Of a stretch of 64,000 nucleotides of DNA, positions 33,769-47,400 are shown piece by piece. A program made the position numbers and the translations under genes. The notes below the pieces were generated by a model. The model was not told the origin of the DNA and did no database searches. It saw nothing but the letters and a program-made list of their open reading frames with translations. The stretch is from Sacculina carcini. Lineage: Eukaryota > Arthropoda > Thecostraca > Sacculinidae. Every line of letters begins with the position of its first letter. Position 1 is the first letter of the stretch. The stretch is from NCBI GenBank assembly GCA_916048095.2, contig OU696589.1:7641683-7705682 (forward strand). The letters are read 5' to 3'.

Positions 33769-35240
33769 TGTAGCGACCCAGTCCATAACAGTTGCGTCGT
33801 ACTAATACCGCTAGATGGCGCCATGTGTACATATTCACTGTTTGTATGCGCGATTTTCGACCTTATAGACTGTGACTGTGCGATAGCGTAGCATAAGTAC
33901 GTCTGATAGCACGATATACAGCAAATGTTTTTCATGATTATATATTAACTAGCGACAAGTTCCGCACTTCGTGCGGTTATGGTCGCTAGTAGATCCGCAC
34001 TACGTGCGTCTCGAAAATAACAAGTGTAACCACATATAATTCAATAAGTAGTGTTCATACTCACATTGAGTCGGATACGCGCTTCAACTATTAGTGCCAA
34101 AGGCACGCGAATATTGGTATTATGGTTCTGGTATGTTTAACCAGCCTGCGACAGAATCGCCGTCTGATCATCAAAATGTTGCACAATCCGTGTGCACGAC
34201 ATTATATAAGTTCGCATCGCACATACAGACGCACACGCATACAAACACTGGCTGCACACGTGTTCGTTCATAGAATTTCGGCACACGGACACACATGCCA
34301 ATACAAAATGCAAAACGGTATCGTGTGTGCAATTCCTGGGAAGAATTGCAAAATTATGCAAGAACAGTTCGCAGAAAAGATGTGGTGGCAATCTGGCAGG
34401 GAAGTTTCTAGCAATCGCTCAACTGAATGACAAAAGTGTGTAGAATAAAGGTAAAAAACAAACACCAATAGAAAAATATATGATAATTACAATTACAATA
34501 TTGGTAAGATACACATATACACTTGAAAAACGCTTCTGGAACACGGACATGCACGACGATGTACTTAATTAAACACTCCGTTTTACTACGCACTCTGCAC
34601 GCCACTGTGCATTTGCAAACGCTCGCTGCAATGCACGTGAGTCATGGTATATCGACACACAGACACACACACCAATATATACATCAGTGTGCCGTTCTGT
34701 ACACTGTGTATGTGTGTGTGTGTGTGTGTACGTGTACCTGTATGTGTATGTGTGTGTGTGTGCATCTATGTCAGTGTGTATGTGTGTGTGTGTGCATGTA
34801 TTTCAGTGTGTATGTGAGTGTGTGTGTGCCTGAGGTGGCAATCTCGCATGGGCGTTTCTAGCAATCGCTCAACTGAATGGCGCAGTGTGTAGAATAATGG
34901 TGAAAAACAAACACCAGTAGAAAAATAAATGTTAATTACAATTACAATATTGGTAAGCTACACATATCCACTCGAAAAACGCCTGTGGAACACGCACATG
35001 CACGACAATGTACTTATTTAAACACTCTGTTTTACTACGCGCTCTGCACGCCACTGGGCATTTGCAAACGCTCGCTGCAAACGCTCGCTGCAATGCACGT
35101 GAGTCATGGCATATCGACACACAGACACACACACCAATATATATATACACCAATTTGCCGTTCTGCACACACACACACGTACGTTGAGCTTTATTATTAT
35201 AGATTATACAATTGATTGCCACACGTTGTACTATTTTACA
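33769..35240 (+). repeat. 5' LTR, split by Helitron
   Basis: 33769-33948 and 35204-35240 together equal the 217-bp 3' LTR; the 1255-bp interruption lies exactly at an A/T step. Confidence 0.9.
33949..35203 (-). mobile_element. Non-autonomous Helitron (1255 bp)
   Basis: Relative to the intact 3' LTR the insertion lies between A (33948) and T (35204) with no target duplication, the Helitron rule. On the minus strand it begins TCTATAATAATAAAGCTC (5' TC) and ends CTAG. A hairpin (CCGCACGAAGTGCGG) ends 13 nt before the terminus. The interior holds an imperfect duplication of about 300 bp (34384-34690 and 34834-35155) and a GT-rich run (34703-34835). There is no Rep/helicase coding. Confidence 0.9.
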
Positions 35241-38200
35241 CTCATGAGCTTACATTGACACTCAATCATGGCCCTCCGTTGCGCTGGAAATTTGTAGTCG
35301 CTGACACGACACTTCACATAATCGGCGCTGATTTGCTTGCACATTACCGTCTCATTGTCGATGTGCATCGCATGATGTTAAGCGATATTTCGGGACGTGT
35401 CCGCGCCCGAGGTACTGTGAATACCCTGACATCTCCTCGGCTACAGTGCCTTGTAGAAATTTCACCGGCGTTTCAGTCGTTACTCGCCGAATTTCCAGGT
35501 GTGGTGCGTCCGCCCGATCAGCCATTTCCGCTGCGTCATTCGGTAACGCACCATATCCAAACACACGGTCCGCCGAAATTCGATAGACCACGCCGCTTGC
35601 CTCCCGACCGACTGAATGTGGCAAAGCAATCATTTTCCGATATGCAAAGGCTCGGAATCATGAGGCCATCGAGCAGCAGCCGGGCTGCACCACTGCATAT
35701 GGTGCGCAAGAAACAGCCTGGTGATTGGCGTCCGTGTGGGGACTACCGCACCCTGAACGCGTGTACCGTACCGGACAAATATCCGATCCCGCACATTCAA
35801 GACTTCGTGACTAATCTGGCGGGTTGTCGTGTATTCACCACCTTGGATCTTGTGAGGGCGTACAATCAGATCCCAGTAGAGCCGAACGACGTCCACAAAA
35901 CTGCAATTACTACACCGTTCGGGCTCTTCGAGGCTACGCGAATGCCGTTTGGTCTCCGCAACGCGGCCCAAACAATGCAACGCTTCGTTGATCAAATACT
36001 GGCAGGGCTCAACAATGTGTACGCGTACATAGATGATATTCTCATCGCCAGTTCCACCATGGCAGAACATGAAGTTCACGTACGCGCAGTCTTACGCCGC
36101 CTACAAACATATGGAGTTATCATCAATCCAAGTAAGTGCGTGTATGGGCAAGCCGAAGTATCGTTCCTGGGTCATCGTCTCACCGCCAATGGTATCTCCC
36201 CGTTGCCAGACAAAATGGACGCGATCATGTCATTTCCCACGCCAGAAACACAGGCTCAACTTCGTCTATTTCTCGGAATGACAGCGTTCTACAACAGCTT
36301 CTTGCCCGCTGCAGCAGAGCAACTGCAGCCGCTGCACAAACTACTGGTGCCAGCCGGTAAGCGTTCTCGCCGACCCGTAAATTGGACTGGCGATGCACAA
36401 GACGCTTTCCAAAACATCAAAGAGAAACTGGTTGCTGCCGTCATGCTGACGCACCCAGTTCGCGACGCTCCAATCAGCCTACAGGTGGATGCGTCCGACA
36501 AAGCTATCGGAGCAGTCCTGCAGCAATATGCACACGACGACTGGAAGCCACTGGCATTCTTTTCAAAAGCGTTGCGTCCAACCGAGTGCCGCTACAGCAC
36601 GTTTGGTCGTGAGCTCTTGGCAATCTACTTGGCCATCCGAAGATTCAGGCACGCAGTGGAGGGCCGACCATTGATTATTTTCACAGACCATCGCCCTATC
36701 GTCACCGCTGTGAACTCTCATTCGGACCGCTATTCTCCACGAGAAATTCGTCATCTGGAGTTCATAACCCAGTTCACGACGGATATCAGACACGTGGCGG
36801 GCTCCGACAACGTTGTAGCTGATGCTTTATCGCGCACAATCAGCGTTCTGTGTCATCCAAAACCACCACTTCACGATTTTGATGCGTTAGCAGCCGCACA
36901 GCAAGCCGATGTCGTCTTGCAGCGGTTAGAAGACACAGAACATTCGCTACGGCTACGCAGAATCAAACTCGCAAGCGGTGCACTCTTGCTATGTGATGAA
37001 TCGACAGGCCGCCCTCGTCCAATCATACCGTCAAGCTTCCGCAGACATTACTTTTCTCTGTGGCACAATATGTCTCATCCGGGTGTTCACGCCGCACAAA
37101 AACTGATCACATCTCGCTGTGTTTGGCCAAATACGAAGCGTGAAATTCAACAGTGGACACGCTCATGCGTATCATGTCAACGCGCCAAGGTCCACAGACA
37201 CACACGAGCTCCAATCGGCACCTTTGACGTGCCCAGCGACCGATTCCGACATGTGCACGTCGACTTGGTTGGTCCGCTGCCTGCATCCAACGGAATGACG
37301 TACGTACTCACATGCATCTGTCGCTTCACAAGGTGGGCAGAAGTGATACCCATTGCTGACATGCGAGCCGAAACAGTATGTCGTGCATTTTTGCTTGGCT
37401 GGTTAGCGCGATTTGGTGTCCCTGAAATTGTGACAACAGACAGAGGTACGCAATTCACCGGCACTCGCTGGCAGCAACTGTGTGAAGTCATGGGCTTCAA
37501 ACACAAAACTACATGTAGCTACCATCCGGCAAGCAATGGCCTTGTTGAGCGTCTGCATCGCCAACTTAAGGCATCACTGCGAGCGCACATGTCAGTCAAT
37601 TGGACGGACACTCTGCCAATTGTTCTTCTTGGTTTACGAACGGCCGTCAAAGCAGACCTGCAAGTGTCATCCGCCGAACTGGTATACGGCACGCCGCTAC
37701 GCATTCCATGCGAAATGATTGTGCCTCGTACAGGACGCGCCCAACAGCCGCAAACATCGCTCGCGTATGCAGACACATTGAGGCGATCCATGGCCCATAT
37801 CAGACCAACGCCACCGCGTCACACGTCTGCCAGATCCCACGTGCCATCCGCCCTTGTATCGTGCAGCCATGTATTTGTCCGCCATGAAGCGCGTCATACT
37901 CCGCTTGATTACCCCTACGACGGTCCTTTTCGTGTTGTCAGCTGGACGGATAAGACAATTACAATTCAGCGCCGTTCGAAAACAGACACAGTCTCCATCG
38001 ATCGAGTCATCCCGGCCGTTGCTGAAAACGTCGAACCATGCATGTCACACACCAGTGATCCGAAATCAGCAACTAAACTGTTCCTGTCACAGCCATGCAC
38101 GGGACCAGATCCTTTGCTGAAGATGCGCGGGACACAACCGGCCAGTAGTGCAACGACAACACGGCCGCAAATCATCAGATCATCACAAGTGTCATCACAA

Positions 38201-38398
38201 TCTGAACGACCACAGGATCAACAACAAACACAACCTTCACAGCAACGAAACAGGCAAACACATAAACGACAGTTATCACCACCAACTGAATCCACACAAC
38301 CACCATCCATTTTGCAGACTCGTGTAGGACGAATTGTGCGAACTCCCAAACGGTATCGAGTCTCCTTCCTAGTCAACTCTGACGGGGGGGTAGTGTAG
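35241..38398 (+). CDS. Truncated but open Pol: protease end, RT, RNase H, integrase
   Basis: An open frame of about 1050 codons from the 5' LTR edge to TAG at 38396. It begins inside the protease ([18 protein letters not shown], the ILGADFL element), lacking the catalytic DTG/DSG. RT carries [29 protein letters not shown] and AYIDDILIA (active site). RNase H has [24 protein letters not shown] and FTDHRPI. Integrase has the H-H-C-C finger ([15 protein letters not shown]) and D, D, E in [15 protein letters not shown] and NGLVERLHR. It ends [13 protein letters not shown]; the stop overlaps the 3' LTR. No natural start codon is evident, so expression would need an upstream fusion. All enzyme motifs seem intact. 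Confidence 0.88.
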
Positions 38399-38610
38399 CG
38401 ACCCAGTCCATAACAGTTGCATCGTACTAATACCGCTAGATGGCGCCATGTGTACATATTCACTGTTTGTATGCGCGATTTTCGACCTTATAGACTGTGA
38501 CTTTGCGATAGCGTAGCATAAGTACGTCTGATAGCACGATATACAGCAAATGTTTTTCATGATTATATATTAATTATACAATTGATTGCCACACGTTGTA
38601 CTATTTTACA
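38394..38610 (+). repeat. 3' LTR of pol-only element
   Basis: 217 bp uninterrupted LTR; the reference for locating the Helitron in its partner. Confidence 0.92.
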
Positions 38611-39503
38611 TTGCTATATATGTACGCTTCAAATCCTGGTCGCTGCGCTACGTGTAATATTTATATGTGTGTAAACTTGTGCATTTACTATGTGAACATT
38701 ATGCCCTGCATTAGACCGTTTCAAGTTAAGCACCATTATGGGGTAAATTTCGATGCCTTGCTTCGTCAAGTCAGTCGAACTTTGTGAAGTGAATACAGTG
38801 ATACGTGTTACAGTGAAAGTGTTGTGCTATCCCTCTCCTTTCGTTGGGTAATAGGTGGTAGTTTACGCTGGTAGCTCCGGTATTACCAGTATTGCATTCC
38901 ACGGACCCGTCTCTTCCTTCTTCCTTGCCTCTCTCCCCTTGGCTCAGGCCTCTCACCCACTGGAGGTGAGAGTGCTCGCTCCGGGTGCAGTACGATCCCG
39001 GAGCACACCGGTCCTGATTGAGCCCAGGCCTAAACAGGCTAGCAGAGGCGTGGGTTGCCCTGCTTCAAGAAGGGAAATTGCCGGGTCGCGTGTCGGTGAA
39101 CACAGGCCACATTTAGCCCAATAGAATTGGACCCAAATCCAAATTCTACACACTCATACACACAGTGACGTCAGTGTGGATAGCCAACACACCGGCCGCT
39201 GCCATATATCCATATAAATATACGACGAGCGGGGTCGCTGGCCACAGGTTATTTCCTGAGATGGTCCCGGAAATTCTGTATATGATGATTCTGATGAATG
39301 ACGATTAGGAGAGGCTGGGGGCCTATCTTTACGCCTCTTCCTCTTCCTAGCATTCATCTTGTTCGGCTAAACAGACAAAGGTAGTAGAGAAAACTATGAA
39401 AAAATAACAAAGTTAATAAATTAATATAAGAAAAAAGAAACAAAATGACAATAATTTAAGTGAGAGAAGGTAGTGTTCTGAGCGTTTCCAAGGAGCAAGA
39501 CGA
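38611..39503. other. Unassigned stretch, possible LINE 5' region
   Basis: No gene was recognised. A GC-richer block at 38860-39150 has the look of a LINE 5' untranslated region. A minus-strand frame at 39154-39357 starts MNARKRKRRKDRPPASPN and may be a basic ORF1 start, but nothing confirms it. Confidence 0.3.
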
Positions 39504-42500
39504 TGCTTTTAACTTCCTCGTACTTTAGTATTCAGGATTTTAATGTTTTTAGATATGATAATCCCAGCTCGACTATAGCCCATGGCGGGGTTATGCTGGC
39601 TGTTCGCACCAGTGTACCCTGTCGCCGCCTGCATATTCAGTCAGATTTGTCTGACTGTAAAAGACTGACTGACCGTTGTCTGGTCAGGCTTCGCCCTGCT
39701 ACTGGTAACCGTGTAATTCCAGTACAACCAGATTCATGGTCGAGTCGTCGGCGACTAAACCGGCTCCCCCACTGTTCTGCAGTGAGGAGGGTGGCTAGAC
39801 ACCCGACAGGAAAAAAAAACAAAACCTGTTTCAAGGGCGGATGAGCTATCTGATAGCCAACGGCCATCTAGCATGTTCCAGTTTGCAAACGTGTTTTCAT
39901 TTTTCTATTTGTGCCTACTCCCTGCTCGCTGTGATGTTCCTGTCGGTTGTCTTTTTCGCGCCTGTGTATAAATATGTGCGCTATATTAAATATATGTTGT
40001 TGTTGTTGTTGTTGTTGTTGCGGTTCACAAAGTTCTGTGCAAGGTTCGGTGCTGGCTCGGTGCTAGGGAGGTGAGTGTGTGCTCATTGTACCTGCCGCCT
40101 GGTCGCCCGTTCCCAAGGGCTGACGTCGAATTTTTAATCAGTTCACTTTCACCCCCTTTTTATGTGTTAGGCGATTTTAATGCTCACAGCCCTTTTTGGG
40201 GTTGTGATGCATATTGTAGCCGTGGTTATATTATGGAGGATATTTTAACTGTTTTAGACATAGGTATTTTAAACACAGGCACATATACGCATTGCGCCAT
40301 GCCATCGGGAAGCATGTCCGCTCTGGACCTCAGTCTGTACAGTCCCAGTTTGCAGGCATCCACGAGCTGGACCGTTGAGAACAGTCTGTATGGAAGTGAC
40401 CACTTCCCTATATGGATCTGTCTCAATGAGGTACCTAGGCTGGAAACACGACCACCGAGATGAAATTTCAAACGAGCTGATTGGGTCCGCTATGGTTGCT
40501 TGACACTGGAAGCCATGGGCAGCCCCACACTTCGACCCAGCGTCGAAGATTTTACTGAGGCTATTGTCACCTGTGCCAAACAGAGCATTCCGCGTACGGC
40601 ATCGCGTCCCCGGCGGCGTCCTGTTCCTTGGTGGACAGACACGTGTTCTGTGGCGTTGCGAGAGCAACGTCGTTGCTGGGGTCGCTTCCGGCGCAACAGC
40701 ACGGTGGCACACATGCTTTGCTTTCGCCGTGCTCGCGCACAAGCTTGATGGACCTTTCGTGAGGCGAAGCGGGCCTCGTGGGTGTCCCATGTGTCCAGCA
40801 TTAATCGGCATTGTCCAATATCCACCATATGGGACCGTATAAAGCGCATCTCTGGGAAGTACCGTCCCACTCCACTGCCTTCTCTGAAGATCAGTGGCGT
40901 GGACGTGATAAATCCGGAGCATGTTGCTGACGAAATTGGCCGATATTTAGCGGAGCGCTGTCGTGCAAACGTAGGCGACCCTGATTTTGCGGCGATCAAA
41001 CAGCAGTGCGAGAGATCACCCGTTGATTTCTCCACCAACTGTCAGCTGTCAATCAACAGCAATTTTTCTGTATCTGAGCTGAGAACAGCCTTGCGATCGC
41101 TTCGCGATGTGACTGAAGGCCCTGATGAGGTTCACAACCTCATGCTGAAACGTCTGTCGCCCGCAGTGCTGTCCACCTTGCTGCAGGTCTTCAATGATCT
41201 GTGGAATGGTGGTCAGTTTCCAGCCTCCTGGCGACGGGCAATTGTGATACCCATCACGAAACAGGGCAAATCGGGCGATCACCCGTCTGACTATCGCCCG
41301 ATATCGCTGACCTCCAGTCTCTGCAAACTGTTTGTGAAAATGATTTGCAGACGGCTGGTATGGTTTCTGGAACGCGGTTGGCTGTTAAATGATGCTCAGT
41401 GCGGATTTCGCCAGGGTCGCTCAACTTTAGACCACCTGGTGACCATCGACCCTCGCTACGTGAAAGTTTCACGCCAGGTCACCACGTCGGGGCGATATTC
41501 TTTGACATCTAAAAGGCATATGTCACCACATGGCGACATGGAATTCTTCGCAAACTGCATCGCTGTGGTGTTAGAGGCAACATGGAGAGGTTCGTACACA
41601 ATTTCCTTTTGCACCGCACATTCAGAGTGCGTGTGGGGAACTCCCTGTCTCGTCCGATTGATCAGGCAGAAGGCGTTCCACAGGGTAGTGTGCTCAGCGT
41701 GGCACTTTTTGCCATAATGATCAACGACATTGACAATCATTTGCCTCCCTCGATTGGACGGTCTCTCTCTGTGGACGACTTCGCCGTATGGTGTTCTTCC
41801 CGCAGCACTGCTGCTGTCCATTCGTCAACTGTAGCTGGCGGTGAATAAGATAAAGACTTGGGGAACGCGTAACGGCTTCCGCTTCTCGACGTCCAAAACG
41901 GTCGGTGTACACTTCTGCCGCCGTCGAGGTGCCTGCCCTGACATGGAAGTGAAATTGTACGGCAGTGCTGTCTCATTCCAACGCACGGTTCGGTTTTTAG
42001 GGGTCACGCTGGACTCGCGCTTGACCTACAAAGACCATATTTCACAGCTGAGAACCACATGTCTAAAGGCACTGAATGTGCTGAAAACTGTTTCCCACAT
42101 GCGGTATGGAGCAGATCGACAGTCTCTTCTCCTTCTGTACCACTCGTTAGTCAGGTCGCGTCTCGATTACGCAAGCATCGTATATGATCTGGCTTCGCAG
42201 TCAGCAAAAAGTCGTTTGAATGTCGTACACCACGCAGGGATACGCATTGCCACTGGCGCGTTTCGCACGTCGCCAATCGTCAGCCTCCTTGTTGAGGCTG
42301 ATGAGGCTCCGCTGGCGCTCCGTCGTCAAGAGCTGGGCATGCGTTATTCTTGCATGCTGGCAAGCACCCATGAAAACCCCGCGTATGACGTGGTATCTTC
42401 CCAGCATGTGCCTGAGCAGCAGCACCTTCCAGGACCTCAGTGTTCTGTGCTGTTTTGCAGCAAAATGAGGGCACTGCTGGAGTCATGCGGGATGGGTGCT

Positions 42501-43661
42501 AACGACGTCCTCAGACAAGAATACACGGCGGAGTCACCCTGGAAGTTGGTCACACCCGAGGTCGACGTCTCGCTAGCAGCTCTGCCGAAACACCGTACAG
42601 TGCCCAGTGTGCTTCGCTCAAACACACTGGAGCGAATTCATTCTTAAGGACAGTATACTGCCGTGTACACTGATAGATCTAAGTCGGTCATTGGTGTGGG
42701 TTGTGCGTTTGTAAGTGGAGGTACGTGCCGCTCGAGCACGCTGCCACCGAGCGCTTCTATTTAATCGGCTGAACTTAACGCTATCCTGCTGGCCCTGGTT
42801 TTTATTCGCTCATCTTCATTTTCATTGTTTTTAGTTTTATCCGACTCCCTTAGTGCTTTAAATTCATTGTCGTCATTCTCCTTACATCCTCTTATACAGA
42901 GCATTTTTTTCTCTCTTGACATCATCCACTACCAGGACAAGCGTGTAAAGTTCTGCTGGATTCCGGCCCATATTGGTATTTTGGGCAACGAGCGAGCTGA
43001 CAGAGCCGCAAAAAGAGCTGCTGAACGAGACTTTTATTCATTTTATTTTAACTTTCCCATTCCGTATTCGGACTTTTATCCTATTATACATCTTTTTTTC
43101 CGTTCTCGCTGGCAGCTCTCCTGGGACGAATGTGGTACTAACAAACTGAAAGCAATGAAGCCAGAAATCGGACATTGGATGTGCTCTTGTCGCCGGAAGA
43201 GGTCCGAGGAAGTTGCGCTCTGTCGTCTGTATGTGGGTCACACGTACGACACGCATCGCCATCTTCTACTCGGACAACCTGAACCCATTACGTGCAGCGC
43301 ATGTAATGCACGTCTCTCCGTGCAGCACATCCTGGTGGAATGTCCAGCATTCTCAGAGGCGCGTCAACGTTTTCTTGGATTCGTTCGGACTACTGACGAG
43401 GTTCTTGGACAGGAGCAATCGGCGGTCATTGACGGCCGCATTTATAAATTGTTACGGCTTTTGCCTTTTAAAATTATTTATTTATTTTTATTCTTCTAAT
43501 TTTCATATTCATATCACTCACCCTCACGCATATTTATTTCATCGCTCCATTACGTCCATTACGTTCATATGCATAGTTTTTGTTTAATTTAGACAGACTG
43601 GGGGGTGCCATATGGTCCTAGAGGCCGGTGCACCCCAAAAACTCAATAAACAAACAAACAA
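39504..43661 (+). pseudogene. 5'-truncated LINE with APE endonuclease, RT and RNase H (I/Jockey-like group)
   Basis: EN begins at YFSIQDFNVF, is interrupted by a retroposon (39657-40065) and resumes VCSLYLPPGRPFP...LGDFNAHSPFWG to about 40463. RT follows in several frames: GPDEVHNLML, SDYRPISLTSSLCKLF, NDAQCGFRQGRSTLDHL, VPQGSVLSVALF and SVDDFAVWCSS (catalytic D-D). From about 42660 there is RNase H (VYTDRSKSVIGVG, SAELNAILLAL, LSDSLSALNSL, WIPAHIGILGNERADRAAK), split by a stop near 42757. The 3' UTR ends in (AAAC)n near 43661. RNase H after RT places it near the I/Jockey-type LINEs. At least six frame breaks. The first 43 bp match the end of the fragment at 61339-62753. Confidence 0.85.
39657..40065 (+). 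mobile_element. Retroposon (SINE-like) inserted in LINE endonuclease
   Basis: About 400 bp that interrupt the EN frame. The insertion ends CGCTATATTAAATATATG followed by (TTG)n near 39990-40020, a short-tailed retroposon 3' end also seen inverted near 12187. No RNA polymerase III boxes were confidently read. Confidence 0.45.
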
Positions 43662-44418
43662 TCATCTCTTCAATTCGAATAATAGCGATGAAAAATTCAA
43701 TAAACTCAGTTGTTACATAAAAGTGAATGCCAAGAGGTCATTAGAAACAAAAATAAATTTATTTGAATTGATAATAACACGCATTTGTTCTTCTGTCCGA
43801 CATTTGGAATTCAACTTGGCAACTCTTCCATTCCCCACCAGTGATACATCTTGCATAGATTTAGAACCACTGCCGTATCGCTCATATTATCGCACGCGGC
43901 AACCACTGATAATAGAAATTATAAATGTGTTGAGGGTTGTAGGAATTTTTGCTTTCAATAATTCAATTTTCATCGTCCATCAATCATAGTGATATATGAT
44001 TGGCTTAAACCGCGACCAGCCAATTCTACGAAGCCGGTTGATGAGCTGCAATAATGAAAAAACGTTGAATATTTGTTTGAATGTATTGAATTGCACCCAA
44101 TATGTGTACAAGGTTTATATAGTACACATGGGGACAATTGTGTTGTCCATGTAGTTGTATTTTTGTTCATGTAGCTACGTGTACATTGTGGGTGCATGTT
44201 GATATGTCGTGGCGGTGTTGGTGACCTAGATGGTGATGGTAATTAGGAATGTTCTGGTCATTATGATTTGGATGATGGCGAACATAATATGGATAATGAT
44301 GGTGGTAATATCCTTACAAGCAAGCAACCCGCCCACACACAGTCAACCGCGACGACAAGAGAACAGCGTATGCCGGTTGGTGGTAACACGCGGTGCTCGA
44401 GCTACATCATCAACGGGT
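43662..44418. other. Spacer downstream of the kinase chimera
   Basis: AT-rich sequence without a recognisable gene. A GATGGTGATGG-type simple-repeat stretch at 44225-44310 borders the kinase stop codon. Confidence 0.4.
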
Positions 44419-47400
44419 TCACATAATTGAAGCCGTCAAACTGTCTCTGGTCGATTTGTTCGACAGACATGATGATGATGATAATGGAGATGGGAGTCGT
44501 GCAGATGGTGGGGATGATGGCGGTGATAGCGATATTAGCAACGGGTTGACATAATCAAAACCGTCAAATTGGCTCTGGTCAATTTTTTCAATGGTGCTTG
44601 TGTTGTCGGGTGTTAGCCGCGCCGGCTCGTCTGTGAAGAGGGACGGAAAGTTGGCCAGATCACGTTCGGTCTTGACGCGTGGCTTGTACGGCGGCTTCAC
44701 TTGCTTCCGCACCAAAAGCTGCCAGTCAACACTGTTGAAAAACTCATGCCCAACGATGTCTTTGAAGCCGGTGTTCGGATGACAGCCCAGTCGCTCTATC
44801 GGGTTCTTTTTTAGAAGACCTCTCAGGATTTTGCGCGCATTCGCCGACAAAGAGGGCGGAATGCGGATGGTCTTTTCGAGAATTATCCGATACAGATGGT
44901 TCTTGGTTTTCTCATTGGGTTCTTTAGAATGATGGCCAATCTCGAACGGAATGCGATTAGTGAGCATCTCAAACATGAGCACGCCCAGCGACCACCAATC
45001 AACACTGAAGTTATATTTCTTGCCAAGCAATATCTCCGGCGCGATGTAGTGGGGTGTGCCGCAGAAGGTGGACGTTGTTTTACCTGGTCGCATTCCTTCC
45101 TTGCAAAGGCCGTAGTCGATAAGTTTAATATGTCCCTCGTGGTCGATCAGCACATTTTCCAGCTTCAGATCACGATGGATAATGCCGTTATCATGCAGAA
45201 AATTAAGCGCCAGGCACAGCTCCGCCGAGTAGAACTTGACGTGCTCCTCCGGTAGTTTGCCGTGACGCTCCATATGATTCATGAGGTCGCCACCGCGCAC
45301 AAACTGAATCACGAAGAACAGCCGACTGGGACTTTGGAAGCACGAGTGCAGTCCCACCAGGAACGGGTGGTTGAACGCCATCTTAAACACGTGTGTCTCT
45401 GTCTGCACGCGGCCGATATCCTTGGTATTCTTGATCAGCTTCTTCTTGATCGCCTTCATGGCGTAGACGCGCCGAGTGCGTCGTAACTCCACCATCATCA
45501 CTTTGCCGAATCCGCCGCGTCCAATCACGCGGATCAGATCAAAATCGGCCAGCGAATACTGATTTGGGAGAATGGCCGCGGCCCCAGCAGGAACCAGGTC
45601 CACACTGGCCGTTTTAGTAATGGTAGGGACGACGACGAGAGCCGGCTCAACCGCGTCAACTCCAACTTTGGCCGGTATCTTCATCGACTTAGTGGTGGTG
45701 TTGGTGTGGAGTTTACCGTTGGTTGGGTCACAGCGCAGATGCTTCTGTGCCACTGGTTTGCCAGTGTGCTTTCCCTTCAATAACTTGTTACGCGAAACAA
45801 GACTCAATGTAGGGTGACGAGCAAACGGCGACGGTTGTAGCGGAGATGAATGTCGTGATGGTGATGATAAGGGAGATGGGAGTCGTGCATATGGTGGGGA
45901 TGATGACGGTGATAGCGATATTAGCAACGGGTTGACATAATCAAAACCGTCAAATTGGCTCTGGTCGATTTTATCAATGGTGCTTGTGTTGTCGGGTGTA
46001 AGCCGCGCCGGCTCGTCTGTGAAGAGGGACGGAAAGTTGGCCAGATCACGTTCGGTCTTGACGCGTGGCATATACGGCGGCTTCACTTGCTTCCGCACCA
46101 AAAGCTGCCAGTCAACACTGTTGAAGAACTCATGCCCAACGATGTCTTTGAATCCGGTGTTCGGATGGTAGCCCAGTCGCTCTATCGGGTTCTTTTTTAG
46201 AAGACCTCTCAGGATTTTGCGCGCATTCGCCGACAAAGAGGGCGGAATGCGGATGGTCTTCTCGAGAATTATCCGATACAGATAGTTCTTGGTTTTCTCA
46301 TTGGGTGCTTTAGAATGATGGCCAATCTCGAACGGAATGCGATTAGTGAGCATCTCAAACATGAGCACGCCCAGCGACCACCAATCAACACTGAAGTTAT
46401 ATTTCTTGCCAAGCAATATCTCCGGCGCGATGTAGTGGGGTGTGCCGCAGAAGGTGGACGTTGTTTTGCCTGGTCGCATTCCTTCCTTGCAAAGGCCGTA
46501 GTCGATAAGTTTAATATGTCCCTCGTGGTCGATCAGCACATTTTCCAGCTTCAGATCACGATGGATAATGCCGTTATCATGCAGAAAATTAAGCGCCAGG
46601 CACAGCTCCGCCGAGTAGAACTTGACGTGCTCCTCCGGTAGTTTGCCGTGACGCTCCATATGATTCATGAGGTCGCCGCCGCGCACAAACTGAATCACGA
46701 AGAACAGCCGACTGGGACTTTGGAAGCACGAGTGCAGTCCCACCAGGAACGGGTGGTTGAACGCCATCTTGAACACGTGTGTCTCGGTCTGCACGCAGCC
46801 GATATCCTTGGCATTCTTGATCAGCTTCTTCTTGATCGCCTTCATGGCGTAGAGGCGCCGAGTGCGTCGTAACTCCACCATCATCACTTTGCCGAATCCT
46901 CCGCGTCCAATCACGCGGATCAGATCAAAATCGGCCAGCGAATACTGATTTGGGAGAATGGCCGCAGCCCCAGCAGGAACCAGGTCCACACTGGCCGTTT
47001 TAGTTATGGTAGGGACGACGACTAGAGCCGGCTCCACCGCGACAACTCCAACTTTGGCCGGTATCTTCATCGACTTAGTGGTGGTGTTGGTGTGGAGTTT
47101 ACCGTTGGTTGGGTCACAGCGCAGATGCTTCTGCGCCACTGGCTTGCCAGTGTGCTTTCCCTTCAATAACTTGTTACGCGAAACAAGACTCAATGTAGGG
47201 TGACGAGCAAACGGCGACGGTTGTAGCGGAGATGAATGTCGTGATGGTGATGATAATGGAGATGTGAGTCGGGCAGATGGTGGGGATGATGGCGGTGATA
47301 GCGATATTAGCAACGGGTTGACATAATCAAAACCGTCAAATTGGCTCTGGTCGATTTTTTCAATGGTGCTTGTGTTGTCGGGTGTTAGCCGCGCCGGCTT

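Larger units (their letters stand above)
33769..38610 (+). mobile_element. Pol-only gypsy-type LTR element with a Helitron in its 5' LTR
   Basis: Matching 217-bp LTRs (two differences by eye) start TGTAGCGACCC and end ATTTTACA: the 5' copy is 33769-33948 plus 35204-35240, the 3' copy 38394-38610. The sequence right after the 5' LTR has no TTGGTGACCC primer site and no gag; it enters the middle of the protease. No target duplication was seen (CACACACT versus TTGCTATA). The purine tract GACGGGGGGGTAG before the 3' LTR is like that of the gag-only element at 24966. Confidence 0.9.

Noticed and set aside
33954-33989. Hairpin as a bacterial-type terminator
   Set aside because: It is the 3' terminal hairpin of a Helitron in eukaryotic DNA.
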